Below the pieces are notes generated by a model. It made no database searches. It worked only from the letters and a program-made list of their open reading frames with translations, and was not told the origin of the DNA. A DNA stretch of 64,000 nt from assembly GCA_022496185.1 (NCBI GenBank), contig WTXG01000109.1, positions 1-64,000 of the forward strand, given 5' to 3'. The position numbers were made by a program, and so were the translations under genes. The DNA is from Multifurca ochricompacta. Lineage: Eukaryota; Basidiomycota; Agaricomycetes; Russulales; Russulaceae. This document shows, piece by piece, positions 23,230 to 36,119 of this stretch. The number at the start of each line of letters is the position of its first letter. Positions within the stretch are counted from its first letter, which is position 1.

Positions 23230-23530
23230 ACTCCGACCAACTAGTTATGACTGGCAGAGTAAACACAGAGGCCGCGGCCAGGTTGGAGTTGGTGTCATTC
23301 TCCAATGATGAAATGGAAGCATACAGTAGGGAGGCCACAAGGCTGGACCTAAGTGAGTCAATCCAAACTGAGATCCTCCGGGAAGCCCCTGCCTTGCGCG
23401 AGCAATGGAAGGCACAACTTCTAACAGATTGCACAAGAATCCGTGCCCGAGATTGAAGGCTTGCACAAAAAACACTTGCAGGACTGCAAGACGGAGGTCG
23501 TAGTAGCCATTATGTTGGCTCATCTTTTAC
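23230..23530 (+). pseudogene. LINE ORF1 fragment (helical region)
   Basis: The frame contains TEAAARLELVSFSNDEMEAY and IQTEILREAPALREQWKAQL, comparable in position and character to the helical ORF1 region at 15,450-15,600. It ends at a stop at 23,454. It is probably the continuation of 22,425-22,834. Confidence 0.45.
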
Positions 23531-23570
23531 TGTACAAATTTTCTCTTTTTTTGGAAGACCTCCTATCTAG

Positions 23571-23897
23571 GGCTGCGCACCATCCATCTGACGGGTAACA
23601 GCTGTCTATTTGGTCAGAAGGCAGGTACGGCTGACCCCTACACCATCCATCATGTGTACTCACTGGATCGCTGACAGATACGGTACGGGTAGTACGGGTA
23701 TGGGTACCAGACGCCTGATGTTTAGATAAGCAAAACTACCTAGAAAGGCAGTCGTAACTAGTGTGCATTAGCTACAGATAAGATAAGAGAATAGTCCTTC
23801 TGTTATGATGGTCAAAACTGAAGTGAATTGTACATGAAAAGCATCCTTATACATACCCATCCATACCGTGAGGTACGGGTACGGTGCGTAGCCTTAC
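23571..23897. mobile_element. MITE-like unit with an LTR-B fragment inside
   Basis: The ends GGCTGCGCACCATCC and (reverse complement) GGCTACGCACCGTACC form an imperfect terminal inverted repeat, with GGTACGGGTA-type subterminal repeats. The interior (about 23,725-23,870) is a piece of LTR-B. No clear TSD is seen. Confidence 0.4.
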
Positions 23898-25177
23898 TCC
23901 TATCACGGGAAAAGTACACCGGCATCACGAAGGCAGGACCTGGCGAGTGCCAGTGGAGTGGTGGGTATCCAGTCCAGGATGGCAACTCTGTTGCGCCTCA
24001 CTCCTTTCACGCTTTGCATCGCCTTACGCCTTCACCCACTTTTCGTCGTCATTCAGATGTAGAGCAATCCAGGGAGGTACCAATCATTCATTTGTGCACG
24101 ACGCGCGTATCTGCCGAGAGAATCACAATCACATCAATGGTGGCTCGCAGATGGCGGCGCGCATTTCTGTTCCTGAGATCCATAGGCATGCGGTAGGTGG
24201 GGAGTTATGAGACTGGACAGAATGTTGTTTATTTAGTAAGGGTTCAAAATTAAGGGTTCTTTGCCTGGATGTTCGTTCCCCTGGCACCAGTCTTCCGGGT
24301 TGTAACGAAATTTAAAAAAAAAACTGAGATTTGGAATGTACGTGCCTTCGGGCTGGTGAATCGAACAAGCATCATTGGTGGAGCTTTTGATACTCAATTC
24401 TTTTGAGTAATGCAATGAATTTGTCTTTGCTCTAAATGGATAGAGTAGTAGTGCTGGGGCCCCTTGATGCGACCTCGTCATGATCAAGGTGTGTGCGGAG
24501 GCCAAAGCCGAACTCAAAGGGGAGAGAGCCTAAGCAAGGCGTTGTAGTTATTACCATTTTTACAGACCGTAAATGCGGTGATGAAACCTACAGTGTGCCA
24601 GATAGAAAACAGCACACTGCTTTTCTAAGCCGTAAATATCGTCCCGCTAGGTGGCCGCAACACTCCATCCAACAGGAACCGATCTGGATACCTTCGTTCT
24701 GACTGATATAAGGCTTGCCTAGTCCTTGTTGCGGGGACTCCGCTATTCACACGGTTAATCGGCAAGCGCCTGCCATGCGTTGATGGCTTGGCATATGCAC
24801 ACCGGGCCGCTTCAGTCCGCTTCTCCAAGGACCGCGTGGCCAAGGAATATCGTAATGTCACGTTAACCATTACTATTATACTCCACAGCGTCAAGATTGG
24901 AGGTTGAGTTGGAAGGTGTGCACCCTGCATTTTCTCGTCAAACTTCCCCTCTCAACATGCTTCCTCATCACAGCTCTCCACAGCGAATAAAGCAGTAGTG
25001 TTTTTTGGTGTCTATGAAAGTTCTTGCAATGGTAGAACTATCATATCTTGGAAGTGTGTGCCTCTTTGACTAATGATTTGCCACAGACATGGCTTTGTGG
25101 GAACAGCATGTCAGGCATCCTTATCACATCGACAATCATCTAACAAGTAAATGTGCAACATTGACTTTCGAGCATAC
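23898..25177. other. Intergenic, no gene recognised
   Basis: Only short unsupported frames; no domain, splice-consistent gene or tRNA seen. Confidence 0.5.
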
Positions 25178-25730
25178 TGCTGTACGGATCCGATCCACGG
25201 TGAGTGCGAGGCAAAGTGTTCCCGAAAGGAGAGAGGTAGAAAAGAAGAGAGAGAGAAGAGGGATCCCCTGAGATAACTAAGACTTTGAATGAGGGTGTAT
25301 CGTGCTGCTTGCTGGTTCTGTTTGAGAAGTCGTTGAGAACACAAAAAGAAAGATACAAAGAGAGGAGAGAAATGCAATTTTTTGTTAGCTCACTGGCTGG
25401 TCTACTACTACCCTTATATACTTGTAGAGTAGTTATGAAGCTGAAGAGGACGAATTTGGATGAAAGGAGACAATTGAGACGAAGCCAGGCACAATAAAGG
25501 CAGAGAGGTGAAGACGGAGAGGTGAAAATCTGGCAATAAAGACGGGGAGGAGTCAGGGAGGAAACGGAGAGGTGACGGAGAGCTAATGAAACTGGTTTTA
25601 AGGAATGGACGGGCAGATGGCCCACACCGCTCAGAACTAACTGCCTTTTGTTACGCGTACAGTTGGCAAGTACAACAGGTATAACTGTTTCGGCGATCAT
25701 GTCATGTTTAGAGTGGATCGTCTAGACAAA
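25178..25730 (-). repeat. LTR-D, probable solo LTR
   Basis: On the minus strand it has a TATA box (AAGTATATAAGGG, about 25,420) and ends with CACTTTGCCTCGCACTCACC and GGATCCGTACAGCA. The direct repeat CATAC flanks it (25,173-25,177 and 25,731-25,735). Related sequence occurs at about 31,490-31,806 and 18,125-18,235. Exact ends are uncertain because the left sense end does not start with TG. The long minus-strand frame here has no protein-like composition. Confidence 0.55.
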
Positions 25731-25735
25731 CATAC

Positions 25736-28389
25736 TAACAAACACATTTACTCTGAGGCGCATCCTTAATTACCTCAAGTTTCTGTGGGAGTTTATTAGT
25801 GGCCAAATTTCTGTGAGTGGTCCAAATTTCCATCGATTCAGCAACTAAATAAAGGAACTTTTCTTAGAAGAAGAATTGGTTCGCATTCCCGTAAAGCTCT
25901 ACTTCTCGAAGCTCGTTATCTTTTCACCATCTTATTACAATGTCATTTCCTAAATGCTTCCCGAGGACGTTCGTTCTCAGAAGGCCCTAAGGTTATTGCC
26001 GATCAACAATACTATTCTGATCCGCCAAGCGGCGGCCTCGCGAGTGGATAGCCTTGGGCCGCGTGCAACTATACTGTGAGACCATTAGCAGTCAGCAAGA
26101 AAAATAAGACAGTATATTGTGTGTACTATTTAGTCATACTATAATTGGTGGTGGAGGCTATCCATTACCCTCATGCCTCAAGCATGGAGTCTTTCAAGTT
26201 ACCTATATGGCAAGCAACAGCCCCACGCGCAAGAGCCTCGGTCATACCAATACCACTTTTGAGAACGTGGCGTGGGGAGTGGACTAAAATAAAGGAGCAC
26301 AATCCCATTGATACCCTGTAGCCAATATAGGACAGCTCAGTTGCGCCGCCCATATCTTGGCCTTGGTATCAGAATCTTCTCATCATTTTCATCTAACCTG
26401 CATTGCCAGGCAGTCAGCCTGAGCGGCCCTATTGCTTCATTCTATGCGATGTACATATAGTAGTGATGGCCAAGATCCATGACTTTACAGTCCTTGACCA
26501 CTATGTATAGAAGAACATGGCACTCACAGGCACCAGGGGGGGGAGATGCTACCGGTTATTTTGTCCGTGTGGGTGCTTGATCCGTGGTACGGTAGACCAC
26601 TCGGCATTGTATTCGACGCCGTGGCGATCGGCGGCCTGAAGCCAAACCAGTTGGGTCTGACCAAAGTTCAGACAGAGGAAACAAAACGAAAGGCATTAAT
26701 TCCAATTTTCAACCATCCTGAGTCACGTGATCCTTTAGTAATGCCTGGGCCTTTTCCAACTTTTGGATCAGTCGCGACTGCAGTTTATAGTTTCAACATA
26801 CCTGATCGCAGTGCATGCACCATGCACTTACTACTTCACTCTGAATCGTTTGTGACTTCGTAAAATAGAAAAACACCTCCGCGTGTTGATGTCACCGTCC
26901 AAGAACCCCGAATAGCTCGAAGGCACGTCAATATGCTTCCTGCATTCCGTTGGAATTTGAATATTACTACCAGTCAGCCACCATATAGCGCTATACGGTA
27001 CTAAACGAAGACTCTGTAATTTTTGGTTTTTGTCATCTCTTTGTAAATAATTTTCTGAGTAATACAAAATTCCACATCACACACTCTTTATGTCTTTCGG
27101 CGCTGATAAACCCAACTTTGTTACCATCTTGTGAACGATGAACAGTCCGGATAAAACGGCCTTGCTCCGTTTTCACAGTGTCTGGGCTGTGATAAGATAT
27201 AACTTACTAAGCAACTCTTGACCCATTACCTGATATACTGCTATAGGATGGAGGAAATAGGCATGGTGGATTAATTCGCTCTGCGAGCTCAGATTTATGA
27301 GTTGGAAGCTTGCACTTCATGCAGCTATGCCTTGACTCAAGAGGAATTTAATTTTTTTTGATAGCGAGGCCTTCAACAGCTTTGATCTTAAAAATGGCAA
27401 AATTTGAGCCTTTTTATCTGTTTCTTTGATTGAAAGAATGCGGGAGGGGCAGGTGAGTATAGGTTCTTGTTACTTTTTCTCAAACCGGATGAACTCCTCG
27501 TAAGTTTAAGTTCAGGGACGGTACCGAAGAGAGTATGAATGAAATCTTCATGGAATTGATGATCACACACCCCCATCCCGTTGTAAGCGCTATTTATTAA
27601 TATTATTCTAAAATGCCGGCAACGCGTATACTCTTTTTGATCGTCCCTGACTGTCGCTACTTTGACCGGCCATCCGAGTCCATGTTCCCAACCTTGTTTA
27701 GTACCTGCCTCGAGTTTCCCCTTCCCCACCAAAAACTCGCAAAGCAACCAACAAATAATGTCAGTGACATTATTCTGATCTAATCTTCTTCAGTCTCCTG
27801 ACTTTGACCTGAAGACATCAATGTGGATTCGTCGTGAACATAGGTGCAAAGATGTCCTTCCCGTTACAGATCGACCTTCAGCTCACCGAAATCTATGACC
27901 GTTAGTCGATCTTACCAGATAGACATCCGGACGTCGTGTACCGTTCGTTGTCTTTTCCTGTTTTTTCAAAGCTCCTCCAGTGAGGAGCGTCTTACCGTGC
28001 CTTAGTTTGCTTGCTCCGAGTCGGTTCACCTTTGTTTTCCCTCGGCGCTGACTCCTACCCCAAGTCAACCCATATCGCTTGACATGAACCTGTGCATCGC
28101 CCAACAATCATTGACATGGCATACTCCTCCCGTACCACGCCGGCGTGACGCCACCACTTAACCGAACTCTTGGCTGGCGCTCAAAAGCTCTCACGCACGC
28201 AGGCACATTTGCCTTCGTGTATCCCTGCGCAATTATACCTCATGTGACGCGTCATTTATTAGCTATATTGACCTCATTCCAGCTTTGTGAGATTACTTGA
28301 AAGGCCCTCTTCGCCTCCGGGCCAAAGTAACAGGCTATCTATCACCTTCCTGATCTCCCGAGCCGTCTTCAATCCGCTTGCTCTAGATC
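25736..28389. other. Intergenic, no convincing gene
   Basis: Several short frames without recognisable domains. An ATG at 27,851 followed by MSFPLQIDLQLTEIYD and a GT could be a first exon, but no continuing exon was found. Confidence 0.45.
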
Positions 28390-30109
28390 ATGCCGACTCT
28401 CCCTCCTGTCCCTCCAAATATCTCAGAGATGTAAGCACTAGTTTATCTGTTCGTTGGATCATTGCGGATCTCACCGTTATCTTCAGAGCTGCACCCCTCG
28501 TACGTGAGATGGGTCTTTGTATTAATCCTGCGTCGCTCACATCATCCGTCCGGATGTTTAGCTTTTGGGAGTCATCTGGAACTGGAGCCTATTTGGTGCT
28601 CTGGTCGTTCAGTTCTGTAGGTACTCTTTGATCATGGCCATGACCTAGTTACTCACAGAGCGGTTAAGATGTCTACAGCTACAACTTCCCAGGAGACAAG
28701 AGGCTTATCAAGCTATTGGGTACGCGCAATTGTCTATGTCACCATTTACCTCGTTCATCGTGTAACTTAGTATACAGTGTATTCTTGTTGGAAACACTAC
28801 AAACCGCACTCAGCGGCGCGGACATCTATTACTGGTTTGTCTCCGGCTTTGGTAATATGGACCACCTCGCTTCGCCATATGCTTCCGCGTTCGATGTACC
28901 GATAATAGGCGCTGCGGTCTCCGTGGCCGTCCAGTTCTTCTTTGCGTACCGTATCTGGGTGCTTGGGGGTAGGGAATTTTGGTGGATATGCGCCATTATT
29001 TACATGGTGAGCCTGCCTCTCATGTATCAGCCCCCAGGGCTGTCTCATGGTCATTGCAGGCCTCGACCATTGACGCAAGCGCAGCAATGGGGGGGGGAAT
29101 CTATGTAAGCCTCTTTTGCATTTTGGGTTTTTTTCTCAAGTGTAGCTAGGCGCATATACACGGGAAATTTTCCCGTGGAAAAATACTGAAGATACTTGCG
29201 ATGGTAGGGCCACCAATGCGAGCAACTTCCTCATCGTTCTAATAGCTAATGAGCTATGTCGTTCTTCAGATTTGGCTCATCGGAAACACCGTGTCTGATG
29301 GGCTGATTGCTGCTTCGTTGCTTTATCACGTAAATCCCTGTTCTTTTCCTATAAGAACCCAAAGTCGATCCTGTTTTCTGATAAATCTTCTTGCAGCTGA
29401 GAAAACTCAAGAAAAGAGAGGGTCAGTTGAGCAGTAATACGTTAGTCAGCATCGTGAGACTGACCGTCGAGACGAACATATTGACGAGTGAGTTGATTGT
29501 GCCTCGCATCTTATGATTGCGGCTGATTGCGGTGTAATTTCATATCATGCCCGTCTTGTCTAGCCACTGTGGGAATCATAACGCTGGTGGTGATCCTCGT
29601 GTTCCCTGTGTGTAGTTTCATGTGCCATGTGTTCCCAGCCACCGAAACTGACAGATCGACATGTTGCTTCTGGAAGGATAAGAACTGGTACACTTGTCCG
29701 TGAGTTACCCCTCGAACTCACCGCTTGTATTCTTTCAGGCGCTAAGCAATCACTTCACTAATCCCCCCCCTTTCAGAACTGCCATATTCGGGAAATTGTA
29801 AGGGCTATCACCGTTTTATCACCCCTTAAGCTGCACTCCTCATGACTCCGAAATAAAAACCCCCTTTTCTTCGACAGATACTCCAACACGCTCCTCGTAA
29901 CGCTCAACAATCGCATTTCGCTCCGCGGATCGTCAGGAGCGCGCAGGGAAGGCATCATCAGATCACCCGCTGGGACGTTCCCCGGTAGTTCACCCCGCTC
30001 GGAGGGCATCCCGGACATCATGCTTATGGATCTTGAGAAGCCACCCACGGCCCTCAAAGCACATCCATTAGGTGAGAGAGGGACGCCGGAGAGGGTTTTC
30101 AGTGCGTAG
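28390..30109 (+). CDS. DUF6534-type multi-pass membrane protein, 12 exons
   Basis: Spliced model, about 303 residues. Exons: 28,390-28,430; 28,487-28,499; 28,562-28,616; 28,669-28,719; 28,771-29,006; 29,060-29,104; 29,270-29,329; 29,397-29,487; 29,564-29,607; 29,677-29,699; 29,777-29,797; 29,878-30,109. Every junction is GT-AG and keeps frame. The protein starts MPTLPPVPPNISEIAAPL. Recognisable blocks are LLGVIWNWSLFGALVVQFYV, VYSVFLLETLQTALSGADIY, IYYWFVSGFGNMDHL, AVQFFFAYRIWVLG, VRLTVETNILT and YSNTLLVTLNNRISLRG. This is the layout of the basidiomycete DUF6534 family, with about seven hydrophobic segments and a cytosolic-type tail. Its function is unknown. No frame damage is seen, so it is probably a functional host gene. 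Exon 2 is only 13 nt. Confidence 0.85.
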
Positions 30110-31480
30110 TGCAGCTCTTCTACTTCCTTTTCACTCACATTCAGTAGTTCCCCGCGTCGTCGCATGATCGTGGCGCCGATCATGGTGTTGGCGACATTGA
30201 CTTTCTTTTTTTTCTGGTTTGACGTCCTTACACGAGGATGGGATGCTATTTATAGTCAGTACAATAATTAATTTTCTTCTGTTGTCAGACTACTATCATG
30301 AGGTACAAATATATCCAGTCGTGAGTAGATGATTCACATCCGCTTCTGGAAGCGTGCACAGCCAAGCAAAGATAAATGTTTCACGATCTGGTGGTGGTGG
30401 GTGAATTAAGCCAAAGAGAGAACTCACCCACCGTATATCCCGATGGGCTCACATTCAGTCTTGCGTTCATGGCGTGTGTGTTGCATTGTCGATGATAGTG
30501 GTGAGGGGAACATATTTTTGCGATATTTACTCGGTGTCGGAGAAGGCTGAATAGGACCGTGCTCGCAAGAAAGAGAGAGGAAGAGGAAGAGAGAAAGGGA
30601 CAGATAAAGGTTAGATTGTTCCCCCGCTATTATCGCGATCATCACGTGAATAGGCACACATCTGATGAAAAATGGGGTTAGATTGCCGTGCTCGTCCCTA
30701 TCGTATTAAGAAATGAAATTTGTCATATTCTCGTACGGACCATCCCTAGCCCCAATGCGCTGAACAACAAGACAAGGAAATAGTACCACATTTTCTACCG
30801 ATCGTATCTCACTCTGTAATCGATTATCATGCGGAATTCCTGATGTGCCCTGCTTCGAAAGCCTTTTGCGAATGGTCTGGTTCAGATCGTCCTGTGCACC
30901 TACTCTAAGTCTGCTCCATGCTGGACGAGCAACCGTGCCATATTAAAGTGTCCAACTTGTCGATACAAAAGTGTAATTGAGTCGAGCCTCATCCTCTATC
31001 TTGGTCATTCACATCTACACATTACTGAAGTCGTGCAATATCAAGATGTCCGAATTGCGATTCCATGTGCAACAGAGTAGAGCCACATGAATCTCGTGCT
31101 ATTGGTGTCCACACCATTCTATATGCTTCCCTGCCATGTCGACAAAAACCTGAGCTATCTCAAGCATTCCCGTCCATCCGCTTTGTGCTGCCGTTGTCAT
31201 AGTAACTCTGACATTTCAAGGCATCCGCTCCCCACTGCCATGTGCAACGGGGCTCGGCATGAATTATCTCGAGAATTTGCACTCATTTGAGATGCTTAAT
31301 TCGTGTTCGTCATGTGACATCGCTGGTATTAAACGCGCAAGGGTTTTCCCTTCGGGTATTAGCCGATACATAAAATCTGTCTGGTGTAAGGATGGCTACG
31401 GCGTTGAGCATGACACCATCGGCTGTCGCCACTCCAATGCAATTAATGCAAGGTGCGCTGATATTGCGTAATTCACTCTC
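30110..31480. other. Intergenic, no gene recognised
   Basis: A purine-rich GA tract on the plus strand near 30,565-30,600 is the only notable composition feature. Confidence 0.45.
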
Positions 31481-31489
31481 TACGGCTTG

Positions 31490-31806
31490 CTTGTTACTAT
31501 TCCACTCTTTCAAATTCTAGACTCTCAACAAGTATATAAGGGTATCTACAATGCTTGTAGTAGAGCCAGAAAGCCAGCAATCTAACATTTCTCTCTCTCC
31601 CTTTTCTCTTTGTGTGCTAAAGAACTCTTCAATGACCTCAAGCGCAAGGCCAAACGGAACCAGCCGGCAGCGTATTTGCAAGTTAATATATCCTCATTTG
31701 AAGTCGTAGTTATCTTAGGGCTCCCGCGTCTCTCTCTCATCTCCTGCCTCTCTCCATTCGGAAACACACTTTGCCTCGTACTCGCCGCGTACTGAATCTG
31801 TACACT
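31490..31806 (+). repeat. LTR-D copy 2, partial
   Basis: TATA box CAAGTATATAAGGG (31,530), then TTATCTTAGGGCTC and CACACTTTGCCTCGTACTCG, matching the promoter-to-end half of the 25,178-25,730 LTR on the opposite strand. It lies about 210 bp beyond the stop codon of the NLR gene. Ends not determined. Confidence 0.5.
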
Positions 31807-32019
31807 GGCCAGAGCACTATGAGAACGTAGAGAGGAAAGAAAGACTGGCTCCATGTAGCTATTGTCCTGTGTTTGTTTCGCCTTGAGCGTTCGACGACAC
31901 ATAACTTGATTACCACTATCTGTATACCGTGTCATGCAAAGCACCTACGTTGGACATAGAAGAGGACCTGTACACCTTCAACTACGGGTTATCCTAGGTA
32001 ATCACAGATCAACGCATGG

Positions 32020-35000
32020 CTACACCTTATGCTCCTCGGCGCCGTGGTTCAACAACAGTTCTGCTATTTCGCTGTGTCCCTTCTCAGACGCCACTTGAAA
32101 AGATGTCTTACCCTGATTATTCCGTGCATTTATATCCGCACCGCGTTCCAGCAGTCGCCGTACAACATCCAGATCTCCTTGTTGTGATGCAACATCCAGT
32201 AGAGTCTGGCCGTCAACGTTCCGAGCGTTTACATCCGCACTGTGCTTGAACAGAAGCTGCGCGACTTTCAAATGACCTCTCTCCAAAGCCCGATAAAGTG
32301 CTGTCTTGTTGTCATACCAGGCATTCGTGTCTGCGCCATGCTCCAATAGGAGTTGTACTATATCTTTGTGCCCTTCTTCAGATGCCAGCAACAGTGGAGT
32401 CCTGCCCATGAGACTCTTGGCATTGACATCCGCCCCAGATTTGATGAGTAATTGTGAAATTTCCAAATGTCCTTTGTCTGCTGTTTCGTGCAACGGAGTC
32501 CACCTCACGCTGCCCCGTACATTGGCATCCGCTCCATACTTGAGCAGCACCTTCGCCACATTGACGCAATTCCGCACAGATGCAGTATATAACGGGGCGT
32601 CTCCACCACTCACGGAGTTCACATCCTGTGACCGCATAGTGATTAGCCATTCCGCCACCCCACTAAAGTCGTTTTCTGCCGCGAAGGATAATGGTCCTTG
32701 TTTTGGCTGAGAAGGCCTTTCCAGAATCGTCCCTTCCTTGCCTTTCATATCTTTATCTTTAATCCAAATCCACATCGCAAAGTGCGGTTCATCTGGGTCG
32801 AACACCTCTTTCATCCCATCGTCCATGTATAACGCCACATTCCCGAATTTCGCATGATCCACCCAGTGCTTGCCAGCATAAAATGCAAGTCGAAAATCTT
32901 CGATCGAGTGTGTCTTGATGTGCTCGTTTAGGTCCAGTAAAACCGCGAGGCAGGCTTGTGCGACAATCAGATGGGCGGGTTCAAGGGGAATGTAGTAGCG
33001 TGAGATACGTCCTCTTGCCAATCGCTCCGACGTCAAGAACTCCTTGACTGAGAAGTGAGAAAATTGAACAACCGGGGATCCGTCCACATTTACGACCATA
33101 AGTAAACTCGAGCAGGTAGAGAGAATAGCATCTCCTGCATTTTCAGGCCGCCAATCTGCCTCGAATCTTGCACTTTCTCCTTCCTTGAAATCGAATGCCA
33201 GGAACTCTGCAAGCTCTTCGACACGGAACGGCCGAGAAGCAACAGTAACACATTGCAACAAACGATGAGCATATGCCCAATTCTCGTCGTCGATATCTTG
33301 TAATGTGCGCTCGTATGTCTCGTCCAGTGTCCCAGGTAACTCTTCCAGAGCACGCCGGATTCGTCCTGGAAGACAACGACGGAGCTTGTCCAGCTGGCAA
33401 TACACCCATCGGAACCTGTCCCATCAAGTGAGTGACTTGCACCTGCAAGAGTTCATCTTAACCGATCCCTCACATTCCATCAGCTTCTTCACACAACTTA
33501 TTGATCACCAATTCTTTATCCCCCTTTCGCCACTGACGTGTTTTTGTATCCGAATTGATGAACGAGTTGATATACGAGTTGATGTCCTCTGTTTGTCCAC
33601 TCTCATCATGGAGAGACACCGAATGAGACGCTAAAGGTTTAAGTACACCTTCAATGTCTGCCTCGGGACGACTCGTGACGGAAATATGTACGTGAGGGTA
33701 GCCTAGTTTCACAAGTCCCTTCACGATCTCAAGGACACTTTCTCGTGGTGATGGTGTCCCAGTACCCCTAGGACATTCATCGAGTGCATCTGCGACAATG
33801 TATATTGGGCCTTGTCCAGAGAGCGACAACATGTCATCGAGGCATTCGGCAAGGGAATCGTCGCTTGGCTGCTTTGACCCAGCGTCATGAATCGAATATA
33901 AGCGAGAGAGGATGTGCGAACAAGAATCAGATTGAGCAGAGAGTTGAGTAAGAAGGGAAGAAAGGAAGCCGCGGGTATCTTGCTTTGCGGTATCCCTGAA
34001 ATCAAAGTAATAGTATGCAAGAGACGCCAGGCCTGCCTCTCGCATTCTGGTAATTTCATGAACTAGGGCAGAACTAGTGGATCATGCCAGCGTATCAATA
34101 GAGAGGCAACGACGAGATTGGGTAGGAGCACACCAAAGGACACTCTTTCCAGAACCAGCTATATAATCAGGGTGATTCATATCATACATGCAAAGAGTGA
34201 AAGTGGATAAACGTACGCTTTCCGTGAACCCACAATAACGAACCCGTGGCTCTCCATTCTGGAAAAGTGTTTCCATCGATGAACCATGAAGCAGTTCCAT
34301 CGTGGTGAGATTTCCGTGCGATGTTGTGGTTTTTCGATGGGTCTGGAGGAGAGAGCCATCTTCGGAAGGTCTCTTGTAACTGCTCACCTGCGCAAAATTC
34401 TTAGTCTCTACAACGAGACATGACCGAGTACGAAGAGGACGCACGTCTTGACTTATTCATCTCATTAGCAACTTGCTGCATGACCACTTTAACCAACAGT
34501 CAGCTTCGCTCGATTATAGAGTTATAGAGTAAGCGAGAACTACCAAGAGTTTGATGAACCTCGTCTGTTGATGCTTTTCCGTCTGAAAAGGGTAGATATT
34601 CAGCTCAGTCTGAGTGATCATTTCGAACTTTTCGGTACCGTCCATGACCACTTTCATATTCTTCACAAGACCATAAACAACCTCCAAAGTCTGCGCCGCC
34701 GTTGTCCGAGCTTCTTCCTGCGTAAGTCGATCCAACCTCTGTAGAACAGCTCCAACATCATTCTCTCCTAAAAGCTTCTTTCCGAATGCTCCTGCGTGAG
34801 ATTCAACAAAAGCCCCTGCGTCCCCACAATCTGAGAAACTCACTGAGGCGCCCTTGCTTGACCTGTTCCGTAGCGAGGGCAAGGGTGGACAGGAATTCGA
34901 TAAGGATTTTCACGACTATCGCCGTCATTGCTGTCGTAGATGGAATCTTCGTATAAATGTCAAGACGTCTGAGGAAGTTTTCCATAGACTCGAAAAGATC

Positions 35001-35501
35001 GACAAGTGCATCGTAGCTCGAGCTGACGTCCTTGATTGCCTAGTAATCACGGGTGTCAAAGAGACTTGCTCAAGGCAGCTGAGAGAATTACACATACCCC
35101 AAGTAAGATACCGATTCCAGCGAAGATTGCATTTGCGGGTGGGAAGGACTGGAAGAAAAGTGTTAGGTTAGTTCGCAGCAGCGTATGGCATGAGAAACAA
35201 GCGCATTACGACATACTAGCCCAAGACTATTTCCGAGGACGCCGCTCGTGGAGAGGGAATAAAGAACATGAACGGTGCGCTTGATCCACTTCATCACATT
35301 TCCATCTTCCCCTCTAAATTTATTGAACTTATTTGCCTCCTGTTGGAGTATGGAAATGACGGATTCGGCGTCCTGACAATGGATAAGTTTGATCGCGAGC
35401 TGATGTTGGAGGAGAGATGTGTTTGCTCGTTTCTCAAACTCGTTCAATGCGGTTTCAAAGAGAGACTTGAGAACAGAATCGGAAGAGGTGTTGGAAGACA
35501 T
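32020..35501 (-). CDS. Goodbye-NACHT-ankyrin STAND (NLR-like) protein, 10 exons
   Basis: Spliced model, about 985 residues. Exons (minus): 35,501-35,217; 35,148-35,098; 35,039-34,844; 34,791-34,639; 34,582-34,544; 34,488-34,447; 34,387-34,217; 34,158-34,134; 34,073-33,474; 33,415-32,020. All junctions are GT-AG and frame-consistent. The N-terminal Goodbye-type helical domain (about 1-250) includes ANKFNKFRGEDGNVMKWIKR and RLDRLTQEEARTTAAQTLEV. NACHT follows, with Walker A GKPGSGKS (about 311-318) and Walker B IYIVADALDE (about 411-420). Six C-terminal ankyrin repeats (about 780-985) include TPLHETADKGHLEISQLLIK. Fungal proteins of this architecture act as ligand-sensing, oligomerising switches in non-self recognition or cell death; that role here is inference. 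Start chosen at MSSNTSS; an in-frame ATG at 35,531 is the alternative. Confidence 0.88.
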
Positions 35502-35859
35502 GGGTGTTGAATAGAATGGGTTTGATCGCAAGCATCACAATAGATAGCACACGACGATATCATAGCCTTGAGGTGCCTGGTGATCTGCCAGACCGGATAT
35601 AGGAGATAGACGCGCGAGTGAACCACTGATAACCACCAGCAATAACAACCTCTCAATGGCGAAGCTGTCAAACACTCGCTAGTCACAGCTGCAGCTGAGT
35701 AGAATGGCAGCTACTATGTAGGCTCTCTTTGATTATCTCTGTTCCATAACCTTGTTCCAATCTCTGTATGCGTTTCCTTTTGCTGTATTGCGCATTCCGG
35801 ACAGACTGGCCCGGCCCGAGGAGGAGGATTTTAGGAGTGTCAAGATCGCACTCGGACAC
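35502..35859. other. 5' flank of the NLR gene
   Basis: No gene recognised. Probably contains its promoter; no specific element identified. Confidence 0.4.
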
Positions 35860-36119
35860 AAGATCATTCCTCTTTGTCTGAAACCACCACCATTAAGCTT
35901 GAGCCTTGCTCGCTTTGGAGTGCTTTAGTCTAGCTTAGAGTGCAAATATCAGTTTCCTAGTCCTCTCATTGCCTGCCTTAGTGACAGATCTTACTGTCCT
36001 TGGCCCTCATGTCTGGGGGCATCAACCACCCTATTCTGGTGTCATTGGCTAGCTTGATGCCATCCATCCCCTGCATTGTCCTTCCCCCTCTGGGAGGCAT
36101 CATCTTAATGAACACAGCC
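35860..36119 (+). pseudogene. LINE 5' UTR and ORF1 start, truncated
   Basis: The plus-strand copy of the LINE 5' region seen on the minus strand at 17,844-18,085 is followed by an ATG at 36,009 (MSGGINHPILVSLASL), corresponding to MSGGNASNPL of the other LINE. It is cut after about 37 codons by LTR-B at 36,120. The remainder would lie beyond the right-hand nest. Confidence 0.55.

Noticed and set aside
24330..24370. TTCGATTCACC on the minus strand resembling a tRNA B box
   Set aside because: No cloverleaf or A box could be built around it.
25140..25700. 186-codon minus-strand frame
   Set aside because: Lies across LTR-D including its TATA box; Ser/Leu-rich with no domain. Not a gene.
27851..27900. 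Possible first exon MSFPLQIDLQLTEIYD followed by GT
   Set aside because: No downstream exon keeps the frame or matches a family; too weak to annotate as a gene.
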